Shown: positions 42,190 to 51,966, counted from the stretch's first letter. The stretch: 64,000 nt of DNA from an uncultured Eubacteriales bacterium (GCA_949292775.1 CASFBL010000004.1:1-64000); one strand, 5' to 3'. Notes: generated by a model from the sequence alone, not told the origin. Numbers and translations are program-made.

Positions 42190-42771
42190 ATGATGAACAT
42201 TTTATGGCCGGCGCTAATTTTACTCTCTATTTTTTATGCATTTCTGTCACAAAATACCAGTGCGCTTTCCGACGCCGTTTTCTCTTCCCTGCAAGACGCA
42301 GTTACATTAACACTTAAAATGCTCGGCATGCTTTGCTTTTGGAGCGGCATGATGCAGCTTGCAGAAACAAGCGGATTGACCAAAATCATCGCTCGAGCGC
42401 TCTCCCCGATTCTTCGCTTACTTTTCCCGGAGCTGCGCAAGGATAAAGACGCACAAAGCGCAATTTCTATGAACATTACAGCTAATCTGCTTGGAATCGG
42501 TAATGCTGCAACGCCGCTTGGCATTGAAGCAATGAAGCGGCTCAAAAAGCACGCACCGGCAAGCGATACAGCAAGTAACGCCATGGTATTGTTTGTGGTT
42601 TTAAATACGGCAAGCATCAAACTCATCCCGACAACGGTCGCTATGCTGCGCTATGAAAACGGTTCAAACGCACCCATGGAAATCATGCCGGTTTCCTTAT
42701 TTGTTTCCGCTGTTGCGTGCACAGTTGCGATTTTAGCGGCAAAACTATTGGAAAGGAGAAAGCATGGATAA
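42190..42771 (+). CDS. spmA: Spore maturation protein A
   Basis: A 193-residue membrane protein of the SpmA family. Four or so hydrophobic helices and the motif MNITANLLGIGNAATPLGIEAM (about residue 96) are characteristic. SpmA and SpmB are needed for core dehydration of the spore. The frame could open with GTG at 42178; ATGs at 42190 and 42193 follow GGTGAT. It overlaps spmB by eight bases. Confidence 0.92.
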   Translation: MMNILWPALILLSIFYAFLSQNTSALSDAVFSSLQDAVTLTLKMLGMLCFWSGMMQLAETSGLTKIIARALSPILRLLFPELRKDKDAQSAISMNITANLLGIGNAATPLGIEAMKRLKKHAPASDTASNAMVLFVVLNTASIKLIPTTVAMLRYENGSNAPMEIMPVSLFVSAVACTVAILAAKLLERRKHG

Positions 42772-43285
42772 GCTCGGTACCTATGCGTTGCTGCTCTTTA
42801 TCGGCGGAATTTTTGTCTTTGCCCTGTGTCGACATGTGCCGGTTTTTGACACATTTCTAAGCGGCGCAAAAAGCGGCATAGAAACAGCTGTGCGACTATT
42901 ACCAACCTTAACCGCGCTTCTTTTCGCCGTTGGTCTTTTAACGGCAAGCGGATTGCCAGACGCCATTTCAAAAGCGCTCGCTCCCCTGCTACAAAAAATC
43001 GGTTTCCCGCCGGAGGTTTTGCCACTTTGCTTACTCAGCCCGTTTTCCGGCAGCGGCTCTTTAAGCGCATTTCAATCTATTTTGCAAACCTACGGTCCTG
43101 ATTCCACAATCGGCAGGACAGCCTCAATCATTGCAGGCTCTACGGAAACGACATTTTATGCCATTACGGTATATTACGGTGCAGTCGGCATCAAAAAAAC
43201 ACGGCACACATTAGCTGCCGCCATGTGTGCCGATTTTACAAGCTTTTTGCTTGCCGGAATATTGGTTCGGTTATTTTTCAATTAG
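42764..43285 (+). CDS. spmB: Spore maturation protein B
   Basis: A 173-residue membrane protein paired with SpmA. LLPTLTALLFAVGLLTASGLPDAI (about residues 40-63) and LSPFSGSGSL followed by STETTFYAITVYYGAVG are SpmB landmarks. AAAGGAG precedes the ATG within the spmA end. It converges with gpmI, overlapping by 15 bases, with no terminator between. Confidence 0.93.
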   Translation: MDKLGTYALLLFIGGIFVFALCRHVPVFDTFLSGAKSGIETAVRLLPTLTALLFAVGLLTASGLPDAISKALAPLLQKIGFPPEVLPLCLLSPFSGSGSLSAFQSILQTYGPDSTIGRTASIIAGSTETTFYAITVYYGAVGIKKTRHTLAAAMCADFTSFLLAGILVRLFFN

Positions 43286-44806
43286 GGAAACGCCCGTCAT
43301 TTCTTTCGGCTGTTCAAGTCCCATAATGTCGAGCATAGTCGGAGACAAGTCGCAAAGTCTGCCGCCCTCTTTTTTGAGCGTACAAGCCTTACCGACAACC
43401 ACCAGCGGAACGGGGTTAGTGGTATGTGCGGTAAACGGAGAACCGTCAGGCTCATACATCTGATCCGCGTTGCCGTGGTCAGCCGTAATCAGAAGCACGC
43501 CCTCCATTTTCTTCACAGCGTCTGCCACTCTGCCCACACAGGTATCGACCGCTTCAACTGCTTTTACAGCAGCGTCAAAAACACCTGTGTGACCAACCAT
43601 GTCACAGTTGGCAAAGTTAAGGATAACTACATCATATTTACCGGAAAGGATTTGCTCGCAAACCGCGTCACAAACCTCGTAAGCACTCATTTCCGGCTTT
43701 AAATCAAAGGTAGAAATTTTCGGGGAATCAATCAAAATGCGGTCTTCACCCGGATATACCTTTTCTTCGCCGCCGTTAAAGAAGAATGTTACATGCGCAT
43801 ACTTCTGCGTTTCAGCAATCCGCAGCTGCGTTTTGCCAAGTTTGGAAAGGTATTCGCCCATTGTGTTTACCAAAGATTCCGGTTTGAACGCCACATGCAC
43901 ATTGGGCATTTCGGCGTCATACTGCGTCATGCAGACATAGTAAAGCGGGAAGAACGCTTTTCTTGGGAAACCGGTAAAATCCGGATCAACAAAGGTTCTT
44001 GTAATTTCACGCGCACGGTCAGGACGGAAATTGAAGAAAATCACAGAATCATTTTCCGCAATCGGTGCACCGCCGGCGCAAACGGTCGGAAGCACAAACT
44101 CATCGGTCAGGTGCTTGCCGTCTTCATCAATCGTCTCATAAGAAGCTTTGACAGCCTCCAGTGCATTGTCGGTCTCGATACCGTCGCGCTCAACCATGGC
44201 GGCATATGCCTTGCCGACTCTGTCCCAAAGGTTGTCACGGTCCATCGCGTAAAAACGACCCATAACTGTGGCAATCGTACCAACACCGATTTCTTTGCAC
44301 TTTGCTTCGAGTTCTTGAATATATTCGACGCCTGAAGTGGGCGGCACATCACGGCCGTCCAAAAGGCAGTGTACATATACCTTGTCAAGACCGTTGCGCT
44401 TTGCCAGCTCTAACAGAGCATATAAATGTGTGTTATGGCTGTGCACACCGCCGTCGGACAAAAGGCCAATTAAATGCAGCGCGCTGTTGTGCGCCTTGCA
44501 ATTTTCCACAGCACCCAAAAACGCTTCATTTTGGAAGAAATCGCCGTCCTGAATGGACTTTGTGATTCTTGTAAGTTCCTGATACACCACACGGCCTGCG
44601 CCAATGTTGGTATGGCCGACTTCGCTGTTGCCCATTTGCCCGTCCGGCAAACCGACATCCATGCCGGAAGCGCCGATATAGGTCATGGGATTATTCTGCA
44701 TCAGCTCATCAAGGCGCGGCGTTTTGGCCGCGTGAATTGCATTACCATAATCAGACGGATTGTAACCGAACCCGTCCATAATGCACAAAACAACAGGTTT
44801 TTTCAT
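43271..44806 (-). CDS. gpmI: 2,3-bisphosphoglycerate-independent phosphoglycerate mutase
   Basis: A 511-residue Mn-dependent mutase of glycolysis, converting 3-phosphoglycerate to 2-phosphoglycerate. VLCIMDGFGYNP starts the alkaline-phosphatase-like domain; the nucleophile Ser lies in QMGNSEVGHTNIGAG near residue 60; metal His/Asp motifs occur as FANCDMVGHTG and TADHGNAD near the C terminus. GTG at 44815 is possible, but AAGGTGAG fits the ATG at 44806. It is the last gene of pgk-tpiA-gpmI. Confidence 0.96.
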   Translation of the reverse strand: MKKPVVLCIMDGFGYNPSDYGNAIHAAKTPRLDELMQNNPMTYIGASGMDVGLPDGQMGNSEVGHTNIGAGRVVYQELTRITKSIQDGDFFQNEAFLGAVENCKAHNSALHLIGLLSDGGVHSHNTHLYALLELAKRNGLDKVYVHCLLDGRDVPPTSGVEYIQELEAKCKEIGVGTIATVMGRFYAMDRDNLWDRVGKAYAAMVERDGIETDNALEAVKASYETIDEDGKHLTDEFVLPTVCAGGAPIAENDSVIFFNFRPDRAREITRTFVDPDFTGFPRKAFFPLYYVCMTQYDAEMPNVHVAFKPESLVNTMGEYLSKLGKTQLRIAETQKYAHVTFFFNGGEEKVYPGEDRILIDSPKISTFDLKPEMSAYEVCDAVCEQILSGKYDVVILNFANCDMVGHTGVFDAAVKAVEAVDTCVGRVADAVKKMEGVLLITADHGNADQMYEPDGSPFTAHTTNPVPLVVVGKACTLKKEGGRLCDLSPTMLDIMGLEQPKEMTGVSLIEK

Positions 44807-44824
44807 AAAACTCACCTTATTTGA

Positions 44825-45592
44825 TTATTTAGAAGCAGCAGCAACGATTTTTGCAAAATCGGGGGCTTTCAGAGAAGCGCCGCCAATCAGGCCGCCGTCT
44901 ACATTTTCTTTTGCGACCAGTTCGTCAGCATTGCCGGCATTCATAGAACCGCCGTACTGAATGGTGACGGACTGCGCAACATCTTCGCCATAAGCTTCAG
45001 CAATCGCTGCACGAACATAGCCGTTGCCCTCATCGGCCTGATCAGCTGTTGCAGTCACGCCGGTACCGATTGCCCAAACCGGCTCATATGCGATAATCAC
45101 ATTTTTCAGCTGCTCTTTCGTTACATTGGTAAGGGCCATTTTGGTCTGATATTTCAAAAGGGTCTCGGTGTAGCCGAGTTCTCTCTGCTCAAGGGTTTCA
45201 CCAACACAGATAATTGCTTTTAAGCCCGCGTTCAAAGCAGCCAAAGAACGCAGGTTGACAGTCTGATCGGTCTCTCCGAAATAAGTTCTTCTTTCGCTGT
45301 GACCGATAACAACATACTCAACGCCGGCTTCTTTGAGCATTTCCGCAGAAACCTCGCCGGTGTAAGCGCCGGAGCTCTTGAAATGGACATTTTCCGCGCC
45401 AATCTTAATGTTGGAGCCCTTTGCCGCTTCAATTGCTGCCGGAATGTCGATAAACGGCACGCACAGAGCGACATCGCAGGATGCATCTTTTACAAGCGGT
45501 TTCATTTCCTCGATCAAAGCTTTGGCTTCGTTCGGGGTCTTGTTCATTTTCCAGTTGCCAGCAATAACAGCTTTTCGAAGTGCTTTATTCAT
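44825..45592 (-). CDS. tpiA: Triosephosphate isomerase
   Basis: A 255-residue TIM barrel that interconverts DHAP and glyceraldehyde-3-phosphate. GNWKMNKTPNEA (about 13-24), GHSERR with the catalytic His near residue 99, and AYEPVWAIGTG with the catalytic Glu near 170 are all present. The phosphate loop GGSMNAGNA lies near 216. It sits between pgk and gpmI, 67 bases after pgk. Confidence 0.97.
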   Translation of the reverse strand: MNKALRKAVIAGNWKMNKTPNEAKALIEEMKPLVKDASCDVALCVPFIDIPAAIEAAKGSNIKIGAENVHFKSSGAYTGEVSAEMLKEAGVEYVVIGHSERRTYFGETDQTVNLRSLAALNAGLKAIICVGETLEQRELGYTETLLKYQTKMALTNVTKEQLKNVIIAYEPVWAIGTGVTATADQADEGNGYVRAAIAEAYGEDVAQSVTIQYGGSMNAGNADELVAKENVDGGLIGGASLKAPDFAKIVAAASK

Positions 45593-45659
45593 AACTTTAA
45601 CTCCTTTACAGTTTTACAGGTGAGTAAAGAAAGAACCATACTCACCTGCAAAATTTTAA

Positions 45660-46853
45660 TTATTTCTTGTCGTTCAGGGCAGCAATGCCGGGAAGCTCTT
45701 TACCCTCAAGATATTCAAGGGAAGCGCCGCCGCCAGTGGAGATGTGAGACATCTTGTCGGCGAAGCCAAGCTTCTGAATTGCCGCAGCAGAGTCACCGCC
45801 GCCGATGATGGAGATTGCACCGCTGTCTGCAATCGCAGTAGCAACAGCAATTGTGCCCGCAGCGAAGTTATCCCATTCAGAAACGCCCATCGGCCCATTC
45901 CAAATAACCGTACCGGCATCTTTCACAGCATCTGCGAACATTTTCTGTGTCTTCGGACCAATGTCAAGGCCCATCCAGCCGTCGGGAATCTCGTCAGAAT
46001 CCACAACCATTGCTTCCGTATCCGGCTTATATTCTTTACCGACCTTGTTGTCGACCGGAATCAGGAATTTCACGCCTTTGTCTTTCGCTTTCTGCATCAT
46101 TTCAGCAGCAAGCTCGACTTTATCGGCTTCCAAGAGGGAATCACCGATTTTGTGGCCAAGCGACTTCATGAAGGTGTAAGCCATGCCACCGCCGATGATC
46201 AGCGTATCACATTTATCAATCAAGTTGGTGATAACACCGATTTTGTCAGATACTTTCGCACCACCGAGAATCGCAACAAGCGGTCTCTTCGGATTTTCAA
46301 GCGCGCCGCCGATAAACTGAATCTCTTTTTGAATCAGATAGCCGCAGGCAGCAGGCAAGAACTGAGCAACACCGGCAGTAGAAGAGTGCGCTCTGTGTGC
46401 AGAACCGAAAGCATCGTTGACATAAAGGTCAGCAAGCGCAGCAAATTTCTTGGAAAGTTCTACATCATTCTTGGTTTCACCCGGCTCAAAGCGAACATTT
46501 TCAAGAAGCAGGACTTCGCCGTCTTTCAAAGATGCGGCAAGCTTCTGTGCGCTTTCACCGACAACATCGTCTGCCATTTTAACTTCCTGACCAAGCAGCT
46601 CGGAAAGGCGAGCAGCAACCGGCTTCATGGAGAATTCGGGGTTTACTTCCCCTTTCGGTCTGCCGAGATGTGAGCAAAGGATAACCTTTGCACCGTTTTT
46701 GATCAAATACTGGATGGTCGGCAGCGAAGCGACGATTCTCTTATCGCTTGTGATAACGCCGTTTTCCATTTTGACATTGAAATCACAACGAACAAGGACG
46801 CGCTTGCCCTTGACATCGAGATCTTCCACTGTCATCTTATTGAGTGCACTCAT
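45660..46853 (-). CDS. pgk: Phosphoglycerate kinase
   Basis: A 397-residue glycolytic kinase making ATP from 1,3-bisphosphoglycerate. RCDFNVKM with the substrate-binding loop, SHLGRPKG near residue 60, [11 protein letters not shown], and [11 protein letters not shown] are in the N-terminal half; [13 protein letters not shown] and GGGDSAAAI are in the C-terminal half. Of two ATGs (46862, 46853), the second has proper spacing from AAAGG. The gap gene usually linked to pgk is not present in this window. Confidence 0.97.
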   Translation of the reverse strand: MSALNKMTVEDLDVKGKRVLVRCDFNVKMENGVITSDKRIVASLPTIQYLIKNGAKVILCSHLGRPKGEVNPEFSMKPVAARLSELLGQEVKMADDVVGESAQKLAASLKDGEVLLLENVRFEPGETKNDVELSKKFAALADLYVNDAFGSAHRAHSSTAGVAQFLPAACGYLIQKEIQFIGGALENPKRPLVAILGGAKVSDKIGVITNLIDKCDTLIIGGGMAYTFMKSLGHKIGDSLLEADKVELAAEMMQKAKDKGVKFLIPVDNKVGKEYKPDTEAMVVDSDEIPDGWMGLDIGPKTQKMFADAVKDAGTVIWNGPMGVSEWDNFAAGTIAVATAIADSGAISIIGGGDSAAAIQKLGFADKMSHISTGGGASLEYLEGKELPGIAALNDKK

Positions 46854-46902
46854 GATATTCATCCTTTCAGATTGAAATATTATTTACATTTTAACCTTGT
46901 TT

Positions 46903-46931
46903 ATTTTATAACAATCTCGCTGTTTTTGCAA
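46903..46931 (-). promoter_or_regulatory. SigA-type promoter of pgk-tpiA-gpmI
   Basis: On the minus strand TTGCAA (46931-46926), 17-base spacer, TAAAAT (46908-46903), about 50 bases before pgk. Confidence 0.75.
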
Positions 46932-46992
46932 GAGCCTGTGCAGACAAGCGGCAAAAAATATTCCATTTTTTTTGTTTATTATGCACAAGCTG

Positions 46993-47988
46993 TTAAATGA
47001 TATACACGCCTTTGATTTCGTCCGCTCTTGCAAGCAGCATATTCTTAAGAGACTGCGGCTTTTTTACCTGCACCCGTGCGCCGAACTGCATCAGCCACGC
47101 CACAAGCCCCTCGTTAACTGCAATATCGGCTGAAACACCAAACTTTTCCTCGTTCACGCGATAGACCCGGATGTTTTCACCGAAGCGGTCCAAAACCTGC
47201 TCAATAAGGTCATTTTTGCACACCAGCTCGACATGTTCTGTATTTCCCGCAAACATGTTGAAATGCTTTTTGGCATAGTCCGCAGAATCAAAAAAGTTTT
47301 TATAAGGTGAGACTTCAGAAAACGGCCGCACGCGCTCCCCCTCCAAAATCTCTAATCGGCGAATACGGTCAAGACGAAGCACCATAAGGTTGTCATACTT
47401 TTCGTTGTTGCCGACCAAATAATAATGGTCATCGGACCAAATCATGGCATAGGGGCTGATCTTGTGGCGCCGTTCCTCATACTCAACTGCATTCTGTTCG
47501 CCAATTATGCGCCGGCGATAAATTAGCTCGACCTGCCAGCCGTTCTGAATTGCGCGATTGAGCTTATCGATATGATAATAAATCTCCTCGTTGTTCGATT
47601 TGGGGCGATTTTCCACATGCACCTGCTGTTTGATTTCCTGCGCTTGCCCAACGCTCAGCAAACGCAGGATTTTATCCATTAGCATTTGTGTTTTTTTAGG
47701 GGAAATGAAATTTGCCGCCTGAACCGCATCGCAAAGCAACCGAATTTCTGCGCTCTCAAAATCGCGGGACGCCAGAAAATAACCGCTTTCATTTCCTTTG
47801 GTAAAAAGAATATCATAACCGAATTCCTTGAGCACGCTTATGTCGCTGTAAACCGATTTGCGTTCACAGGTTATTCCGTGATTTTGCAGATACAAAAGAA
47901 TCTGCTCAATATCGACCGGGTGATTTTCATCACTCTTGGTCATTAGCAGCTCAAGAATATGCAAGAGCTTCAGTTTTTGGTTTGCCAC
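46993..47988 (-). CDS. WYL-domain transcriptional regulator
   Basis: A 331-residue protein with an N-terminal HTH (about residues 1-65, ERKSVYSDISVLKEFGYDI) and a WYL domain from about 140, seen as ISPYAMIWSDDHYYLVGNNEKYDNLMVLRLDRI, followed by a C-terminal WCX extension. Such regulators bind an unknown ligand through the WYL part. It lies 18 bases after a GH2 gene on the same strand, so both may be read together, but there is no direct evidence that it controls that gene. Confidence 0.85.
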   Translation of the reverse strand: MANQKLKLLHILELLMTKSDENHPVDIEQILLYLQNHGITCERKSVYSDISVLKEFGYDILFTKGNESGYFLASRDFESAEIRLLCDAVQAANFISPKKTQMLMDKILRLLSVGQAQEIKQQVHVENRPKSNNEEIYYHIDKLNRAIQNGWQVELIYRRRIIGEQNAVEYEERRHKISPYAMIWSDDHYYLVGNNEKYDNLMVLRLDRIRRLEILEGERVRPFSEVSPYKNFFDSADYAKKHFNMFAGNTEHVELVCKNDLIEQVLDRFGENIRVYRVNEEKFGVSADIAVNEGLVAWLMQFGARVQVKKPQSLKNMLLARADEIKGVYII

Positions 47989-48006
47989 AAACGCCCCTCC
48001 CCTATG

Positions 48007-49758
48007 TTACAGCGTCATTTGTGCATTAACACGCTTTACCATGTCTTCGTCCATTTTTAAAACCGCGCGGTCATATGTATAAATGCCGTTGACTTCGTTT
48101 TCCACATCGCTGACCTGTGTGTAAATCGTGCCGCTTAAGCCTTTTTCAATTAGCGGAATCACCTGTTTTTCGTGCAGCCTTTCATAGGCAGCAGACAGTT
48201 TTTCACGATTTCCAAACATCAAATAGCCGAATGCCTTTTTTGGATTCCACATGTGCCCCGGCACTTTCTGCGAATACCCGCCGAATTCCGTAATTACAAA
48301 CGCACGATTATCGAGCTTTCGCATACGAATCGGTAAAATATACTTGTGCATACTCTGAACATCACCGCCGCCCTGGTCATACCAACCGCTGGCGTGGTCG
48401 ATTACGCGGCTTTGGTCTTTTTGACGCACAAGGTCGCAAATTTCCAGCGCATCAAACTGCCCCCACGCCTCGTTAAACGGCACCCAGCAATAAAGGGAAA
48501 CGGTGTTGTAAAGCTGGTCAATCACTTCACACAGTTCTTCTTTAAATTCTACACGCCAAGCGGGATCTTCACGGCTAAACACTTTGTATTTATCATCTTT
48601 AATATGCAGCATACCAATATTCGGCAACACACCTGCATAAAAATCGCCAATATATTTGCCGCCGCTGACCATATCCTGCCACACTAGCATGCCGAGCCGG
48701 TCGCAGTGATAATACCAACGCGCAGGTTCCACTTTGATATGTTTCCGAAGCATATTGAAGCCAAGGCGTTTCATTTCCTGAATATCAAAAATCATAGCCT
48801 CGTCGGTCGGCGGCGTGAGCCCCCCGTCCGGCCAGTAACCTTGGTCTAATAGCCCGCGTTGGAAATAGGGCCTATTATTTAGAAACAGGCGTGTAATGCC
48901 TTTTTCGTCTTTAGAGATGTTGAATTTTCGCATGCCAAAATAACCCGTCACACGGTCAGTCACCTCACCGCTTTTCAAGACGGTTAAGGTTACATTATAA
49001 AGATTCGGCGTTTCCGGACTCCAAAGCTGTGCATTCGGTATGGATACTTCAGCGTTTTGCGAGACGCTGCCGTCAAAAACGACCTCTTCAGCAAAACGGA
49101 TTTGAAGCTGTAAGTCAGCGTTTTCGGCATCGCTGAGAGCCGTAGTTATATGAACAAGTCCTTTGTCAATATCGGGTAAAAACCGCCAGCTTTCCACATG
49201 GCAAGGGTGAACGGCTTCAAGCCAAACCGTCTGCCAAATGCCGGAGGTTGCTGTGTACCAAAAACCATGGGTATTGTTCACCTGTTTGCCGCGCTGCTGA
49301 TGCCCTTCTTCCGTCGGGTCAAACACTTGAACAACAAGCTCGTTTTCGCCGTCTTTGAGCAAATTCGTAATGTCAAACGAAAAAGCGCAATAACCGCCGG
49401 TATGCTGACCTGCAAGCTGGTGGTTAATATACACCTGGCATTTCCAGTCCACAGCACCAAAGTGCAGAAGGATGCGCTTGCCCTGCATATCCTGCGGCAA
49501 GGAGAAAGTTTTACGATACCAAAGGCGGCTTTCGGGTGAAAGCGGTTTTTCCACGCCGGAAAGCAGCGATTCAACCGCAAAGGGCACCAAAATTTCACCG
49601 TCAAACTGCGTAACCCATTCCATTTCTTTCGGTACAATCGCATATTCAAAGATACCGTTGAGATTCAGAAAAGAATCCCGAACCATCTGCGGGCGCGGGT
49701 ATTCTGGCAAGGGACAATTTTTATCCACTTTGTCCGTCCAAACAGAACGCATCGACAT
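48007..49758 (-). CDS. Glycoside hydrolase family 2 protein
   Basis: A 583-residue GH2 enzyme with sugar-binding, Ig-like and TIM-barrel domains (about 30-185, 190-285, 290-583). The acid/base Glu is in WVPFNEAWGQFD near residue 420 and the nucleophile Glu in VITEFGGYS near 488. No signal peptide, so it is cytoplasmic. It looks like a beta-galactosidase/beta-glucuronidase-type enzyme; the substrate cannot be told. GGAGGG fits the ATG at 49758 best; an ATG at 49764 touches that site. No sugar transporter is nearby. Confidence 0.85.
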   Translation of the reverse strand: MSMRSVWTDKVDKNCPLPEYPRPQMVRDSFLNLNGIFEYAIVPKEMEWVTQFDGEILVPFAVESLLSGVEKPLSPESRLWYRKTFSLPQDMQGKRILLHFGAVDWKCQVYINHQLAGQHTGGYCAFSFDITNLLKDGENELVVQVFDPTEEGHQQRGKQVNNTHGFWYTATSGIWQTVWLEAVHPCHVESWRFLPDIDKGLVHITTALSDAENADLQLQIRFAEEVVFDGSVSQNAEVSIPNAQLWSPETPNLYNVTLTVLKSGEVTDRVTGYFGMRKFNISKDEKGITRLFLNNRPYFQRGLLDQGYWPDGGLTPPTDEAMIFDIQEMKRLGFNMLRKHIKVEPARWYYHCDRLGMLVWQDMVSGGKYIGDFYAGVLPNIGMLHIKDDKYKVFSREDPAWRVEFKEELCEVIDQLYNTVSLYCWVPFNEAWGQFDALEICDLVRQKDQSRVIDHASGWYDQGGGDVQSMHKYILPIRMRKLDNRAFVITEFGGYSQKVPGHMWNPKKAFGYLMFGNREKLSAAYERLHEKQVIPLIEKGLSGTIYTQVSDVENEVNGIYTYDRAVLKMDEDMVKRVNAQMTL

Positions 49759-49818
49759 GAACATCCCTCCGTGTTAAAAGTATAGTTTTATTTTATACTA
49801 AGAAGCTTTTTTTGTCTA

Positions 49819-49847
49819 TTGAAATCCTAAAATTATTTTGCTATAAT
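49819..49847 (+). promoter_or_regulatory. SigA promoter of tRNA-Leu
   Basis: TTGAAA (49819-49824), 17-base spacer, TATAAT (49842-49847), 13 bases before the tRNA. Confidence 0.85.
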
Positions 49848-49859
49848 ACCAGTGCATTT

Positions 49860-49942
49860 GCGGGTATGGTGGAATTGGCAGACACGCAAGATTTAGGATC
49901 TTGTGGGCAACCGTGCAGGTTCAAGTCCTGTTACCCGCACCA
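49860..49942 (+). tRNA. tRNA-Leu (anticodon UAG)
   Basis: An 83-base class II tRNA with encoded CCA. Acceptor GCGGGTA (49860-49866) pairs with TACCCGC (49932-49938). The anticodon arm is CAAGA / TCTTG with loop TTTAGGA, anticodon TAG at 49894-49896, reading CUN leucine codons. A variable arm and GGTTCAAGTCC T arm are present. It stands alone with its own promoter and terminator. Confidence 0.97.
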
Positions 49943-49980
49943 AAAACAGTTCACACTTATGTGTGGGCTGTTTTTGTTTT
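49943..49980 (+). terminator. Terminator after tRNA-Leu
   Basis: AAAACAG (49943-49949) pairs with CTGTTTT, enclosing an inner CACAC/GTGTG helix; a T run follows. Confidence 0.85.
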
Positions 49981-50016
49981 GGCTGAAAAAGTCTTTTTTC
50001 CCCGTTAGGCTTAATC

Positions 50017-50045
50017 TTGACAATATTACTTTGCTATGTTATTCT
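50017..50045 (+). promoter_or_regulatory. Promoter of the PadR operon with nearby palindromes
   Basis: TTGACA (50017-50022), 17-base spacer, TATTCT (50040-50045). CTATGCATAG (50044-50053) and a repeated CTATG around the -10 and start may form the autoregulatory PadR operator. Confidence 0.7.
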
Positions 50046-50084
50046 ATGCATAGGAGCTCTATGTATAATTCAGGAGGTGCAAAT

Positions 50085-50432
50085 ATGGACATTAAAAAAG
50101 AACTTTCCAAAGGCAGCAGCGCATTGTTGGTTTTGTCTGTGTTGGCAGACACCGACCGCTACGGCTACCAAATCATCAAAGAAATTGAGCTGCGCAGTGA
50201 GCATGTGTTTTCTTTTAAAGAAGGCACGCTCTATCCCCTGCTTCACAATTTCGAGCGCGATGGCTATGTAAAATCCTATTGGGTGCAAAACGCCGGTGAA
50301 CGCAAACGAAAATACTATTCCATAACCAAAAAAGGCTTGAAAGTGCTTTCAAAATCCAAAGAGGAATGGAAAAGTTATTCCACAGCCGTCAACAAGGTGG
50401 TTACAGGTTCCATAGCAAAATCCCTGGTTTAA
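50085..50432 (+). CDS. PadR family transcriptional regulator
   Basis: A 115-residue PadR protein. The winged helix shows LLVLSVLADTDRYGYQI (about 14-30), EGTLYPLLHNFERDGYV (46-62) and the wing KRKYYSITKKG. A frame opening at 49812 crosses the tRNA and is false; the ATG at 50085 follows AGGAGGTG. It is cotranscribed with a membrane protein with a HAAS-like prefix domain, the usual partner of such PadR proteins. Confidence 0.92.
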   Translation: MDIKKELSKGSSALLVLSVLADTDRYGYQIIKEIELRSEHVFSFKEGTLYPLLHNFERDGYVKSYWVQNAGERKRKYYSITKKGLKVLSKSKEEWKSYSTAVNKVVTGSIAKSLV

Positions 50433-50461
50433 GTCGAGCGAGATTTTAAGGAGGGATTGTA

Positions 50462-51952
50462 ATGAACGACAGAATCAAAAGCTATATTCAGTCTGTTTTG
50501 CCGGTCAACTTGTCAGACGCAAAGCGCCAAGCGTTGTATGATGAGCTTTCCTGCCATATTTTAGACCGTTATGAATTTTACAAAGAAATCGGTTTTAATG
50601 ACGAAGAAAGCACGCAAAAAGCAATTCACGACATGGGTGAAGATGAAGATACCACGGACTATATCCGAAACGAGTTTGACGAACTTTACTTTGAGAAAAC
50701 ATGGTGGGCGGTTTTAGCGTTTTTCGGTGTTCTTGTTTTAAACGCGATTGCCGGTGCTTTCGGCATTTGGGTGGTTGCCGGCGACTCACTCGGTCCGCCG
50801 AGTATTCTTAGAACTATTGTCAGCTTTCTAATGGTCACGGCTGTACTTTTGGGCACATGGGCAGCATATCATTTTGGCTGCCGCAAAACTTTGATTGCCT
50901 TGGGGACTGCTGAAGTTATGGTTGCCGGGAGCTTTCTATTTTGCTTTTTCCCGCAGGCTGCATTTTACAGTTTTTTCAACGCAATATTTTATCTTTTAGA
51001 CCGATTCACTCCACTGATTTTAGTTGACGCTTCCAAAATTTTTCTTGAATCATTTTGTGCCTTTGCCGGCATGGTTTTTCTTCTCTTGTTAGGCCTTATC
51101 TCGTTCATTCTCTCGGCACACATCAAACGGCATGGCATGCAAACTAAGGAAGTCCGATTATCCACCCAAATCGGCGCAGTGGCATTTCTCTTTATTGCTG
51201 TACTGTCCGTTTGCCTTTTGCGCCCATCGTTAGAGTATTTTCAAGATTATCCGGTTTGGTTTGATGAAACTTCAGATTCTATTGACGAAAATGCTGCCGT
51301 GCTTTACGACAAACTTTGTAATATCCGTAATTATGACGAAGCAAAAGCATATTTAAAAACATACGGTTACATAAGCACCGAAGATTATATAGAAACCTTA
51401 AACCCAAACGATGTAAAAAAATTTGAAAAAAACTTCAATCAAATTGATTTCTTTTTCGGCGATGATTATGAGGTGTTTTTCTACCCGCAAAAAACGAAGA
51501 TGGGCGATGACTACAATTACAGAAGCAATGCATTTTTATATTTGCAGGCATCCGATGACGGTACACTGACAGGCATCGGTGTCGGGAACGGTATGACGCT
51601 TTACGGGAAGTATGGCGCAACGGTATTTGCCAAAGAAACGAATGATACAAAATCCTGTTTAGAAGCGTTCCAAGCACTTCGCGCAGGTGACAGCAAGCAA
51701 AAAGTTTTAGAGAATAACGGCGAAAAATTCGGTGAGTTGTATACGGAGTTTCGCACCTATACAAATCAAAGCACAAACGAATATTACCGTTTTGTCTGTG
51801 ACCCGCAGTCCAGCAATATGTTCGACGAAAAACAAGTCCCTTTGTATTTAGAGTTCTATTTTGAAAACGGTGTTTTGACTGACGGAAAAATCAGTTACAG
51901 AACATTCAATGAAACGGGGTCTGAAAAACATACGATAGAGCTAAGAAAATAA
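50462..51952 (+). CDS. HAAS/permease-prefix membrane protein with an extracytoplasmic domain
   Basis: A 496-residue protein. Residues 1-75 form a helical HAAS/permease-prefix domain (ALYDELSCHILDRYEFYKEIGF, then ESTQKAIHDMG). Six or so transmembrane helices follow (about 80-265). The last 230 residues are soluble and likely outside, rich in Tyr and Asp, with a stretch (LRAGDSKQKVLENNGEKFGELY) that recalls BLIP/SmpA-like modules. I do not recognise a function. It lies 29 bases after padR, with AAGGAGG before the ATG. Confidence 0.7.
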   Translation: MNDRIKSYIQSVLPVNLSDAKRQALYDELSCHILDRYEFYKEIGFNDEESTQKAIHDMGEDEDTTDYIRNEFDELYFEKTWWAVLAFFGVLVLNAIAGAFGIWVVAGDSLGPPSILRTIVSFLMVTAVLLGTWAAYHFGCRKTLIALGTAEVMVAGSFLFCFFPQAAFYSFFNAIFYLLDRFTPLILVDASKIFLESFCAFAGMVFLLLLGLISFILSAHIKRHGMQTKEVRLSTQIGAVAFLFIAVLSVCLLRPSLEYFQDYPVWFDETSDSIDENAAVLYDKLCNIRNYDEAKAYLKTYGYISTEDYIETLNPNDVKKFEKNFNQIDFFFGDDYEVFFYPQKTKMGDDYNYRSNAFLYLQASDDGTLTGIGVGNGMTLYGKYGATVFAKETNDTKSCLEAFQALRAGDSKQKVLENNGEKFGELYTEFRTYTNQSTNEYYRFVCDPQSSNMFDEKQVPLYLEFYFENGVLTDGKISYRTFNETGSEKHTIELRK

Positions 51953-51966
51953 GGAAAAAATTTACA

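Noticed and set aside
45744..46673. A 309-codon plus-strand frame opposite pgk
   Set aside because: pgk is certain on the minus strand; the frame is a shadow.
49812..50084. An in-frame N-terminal extension of the PadR gene
   Set aside because: It would translate the tRNA-Leu and its terminator; the ATG at 50085 has an ideal binding site.
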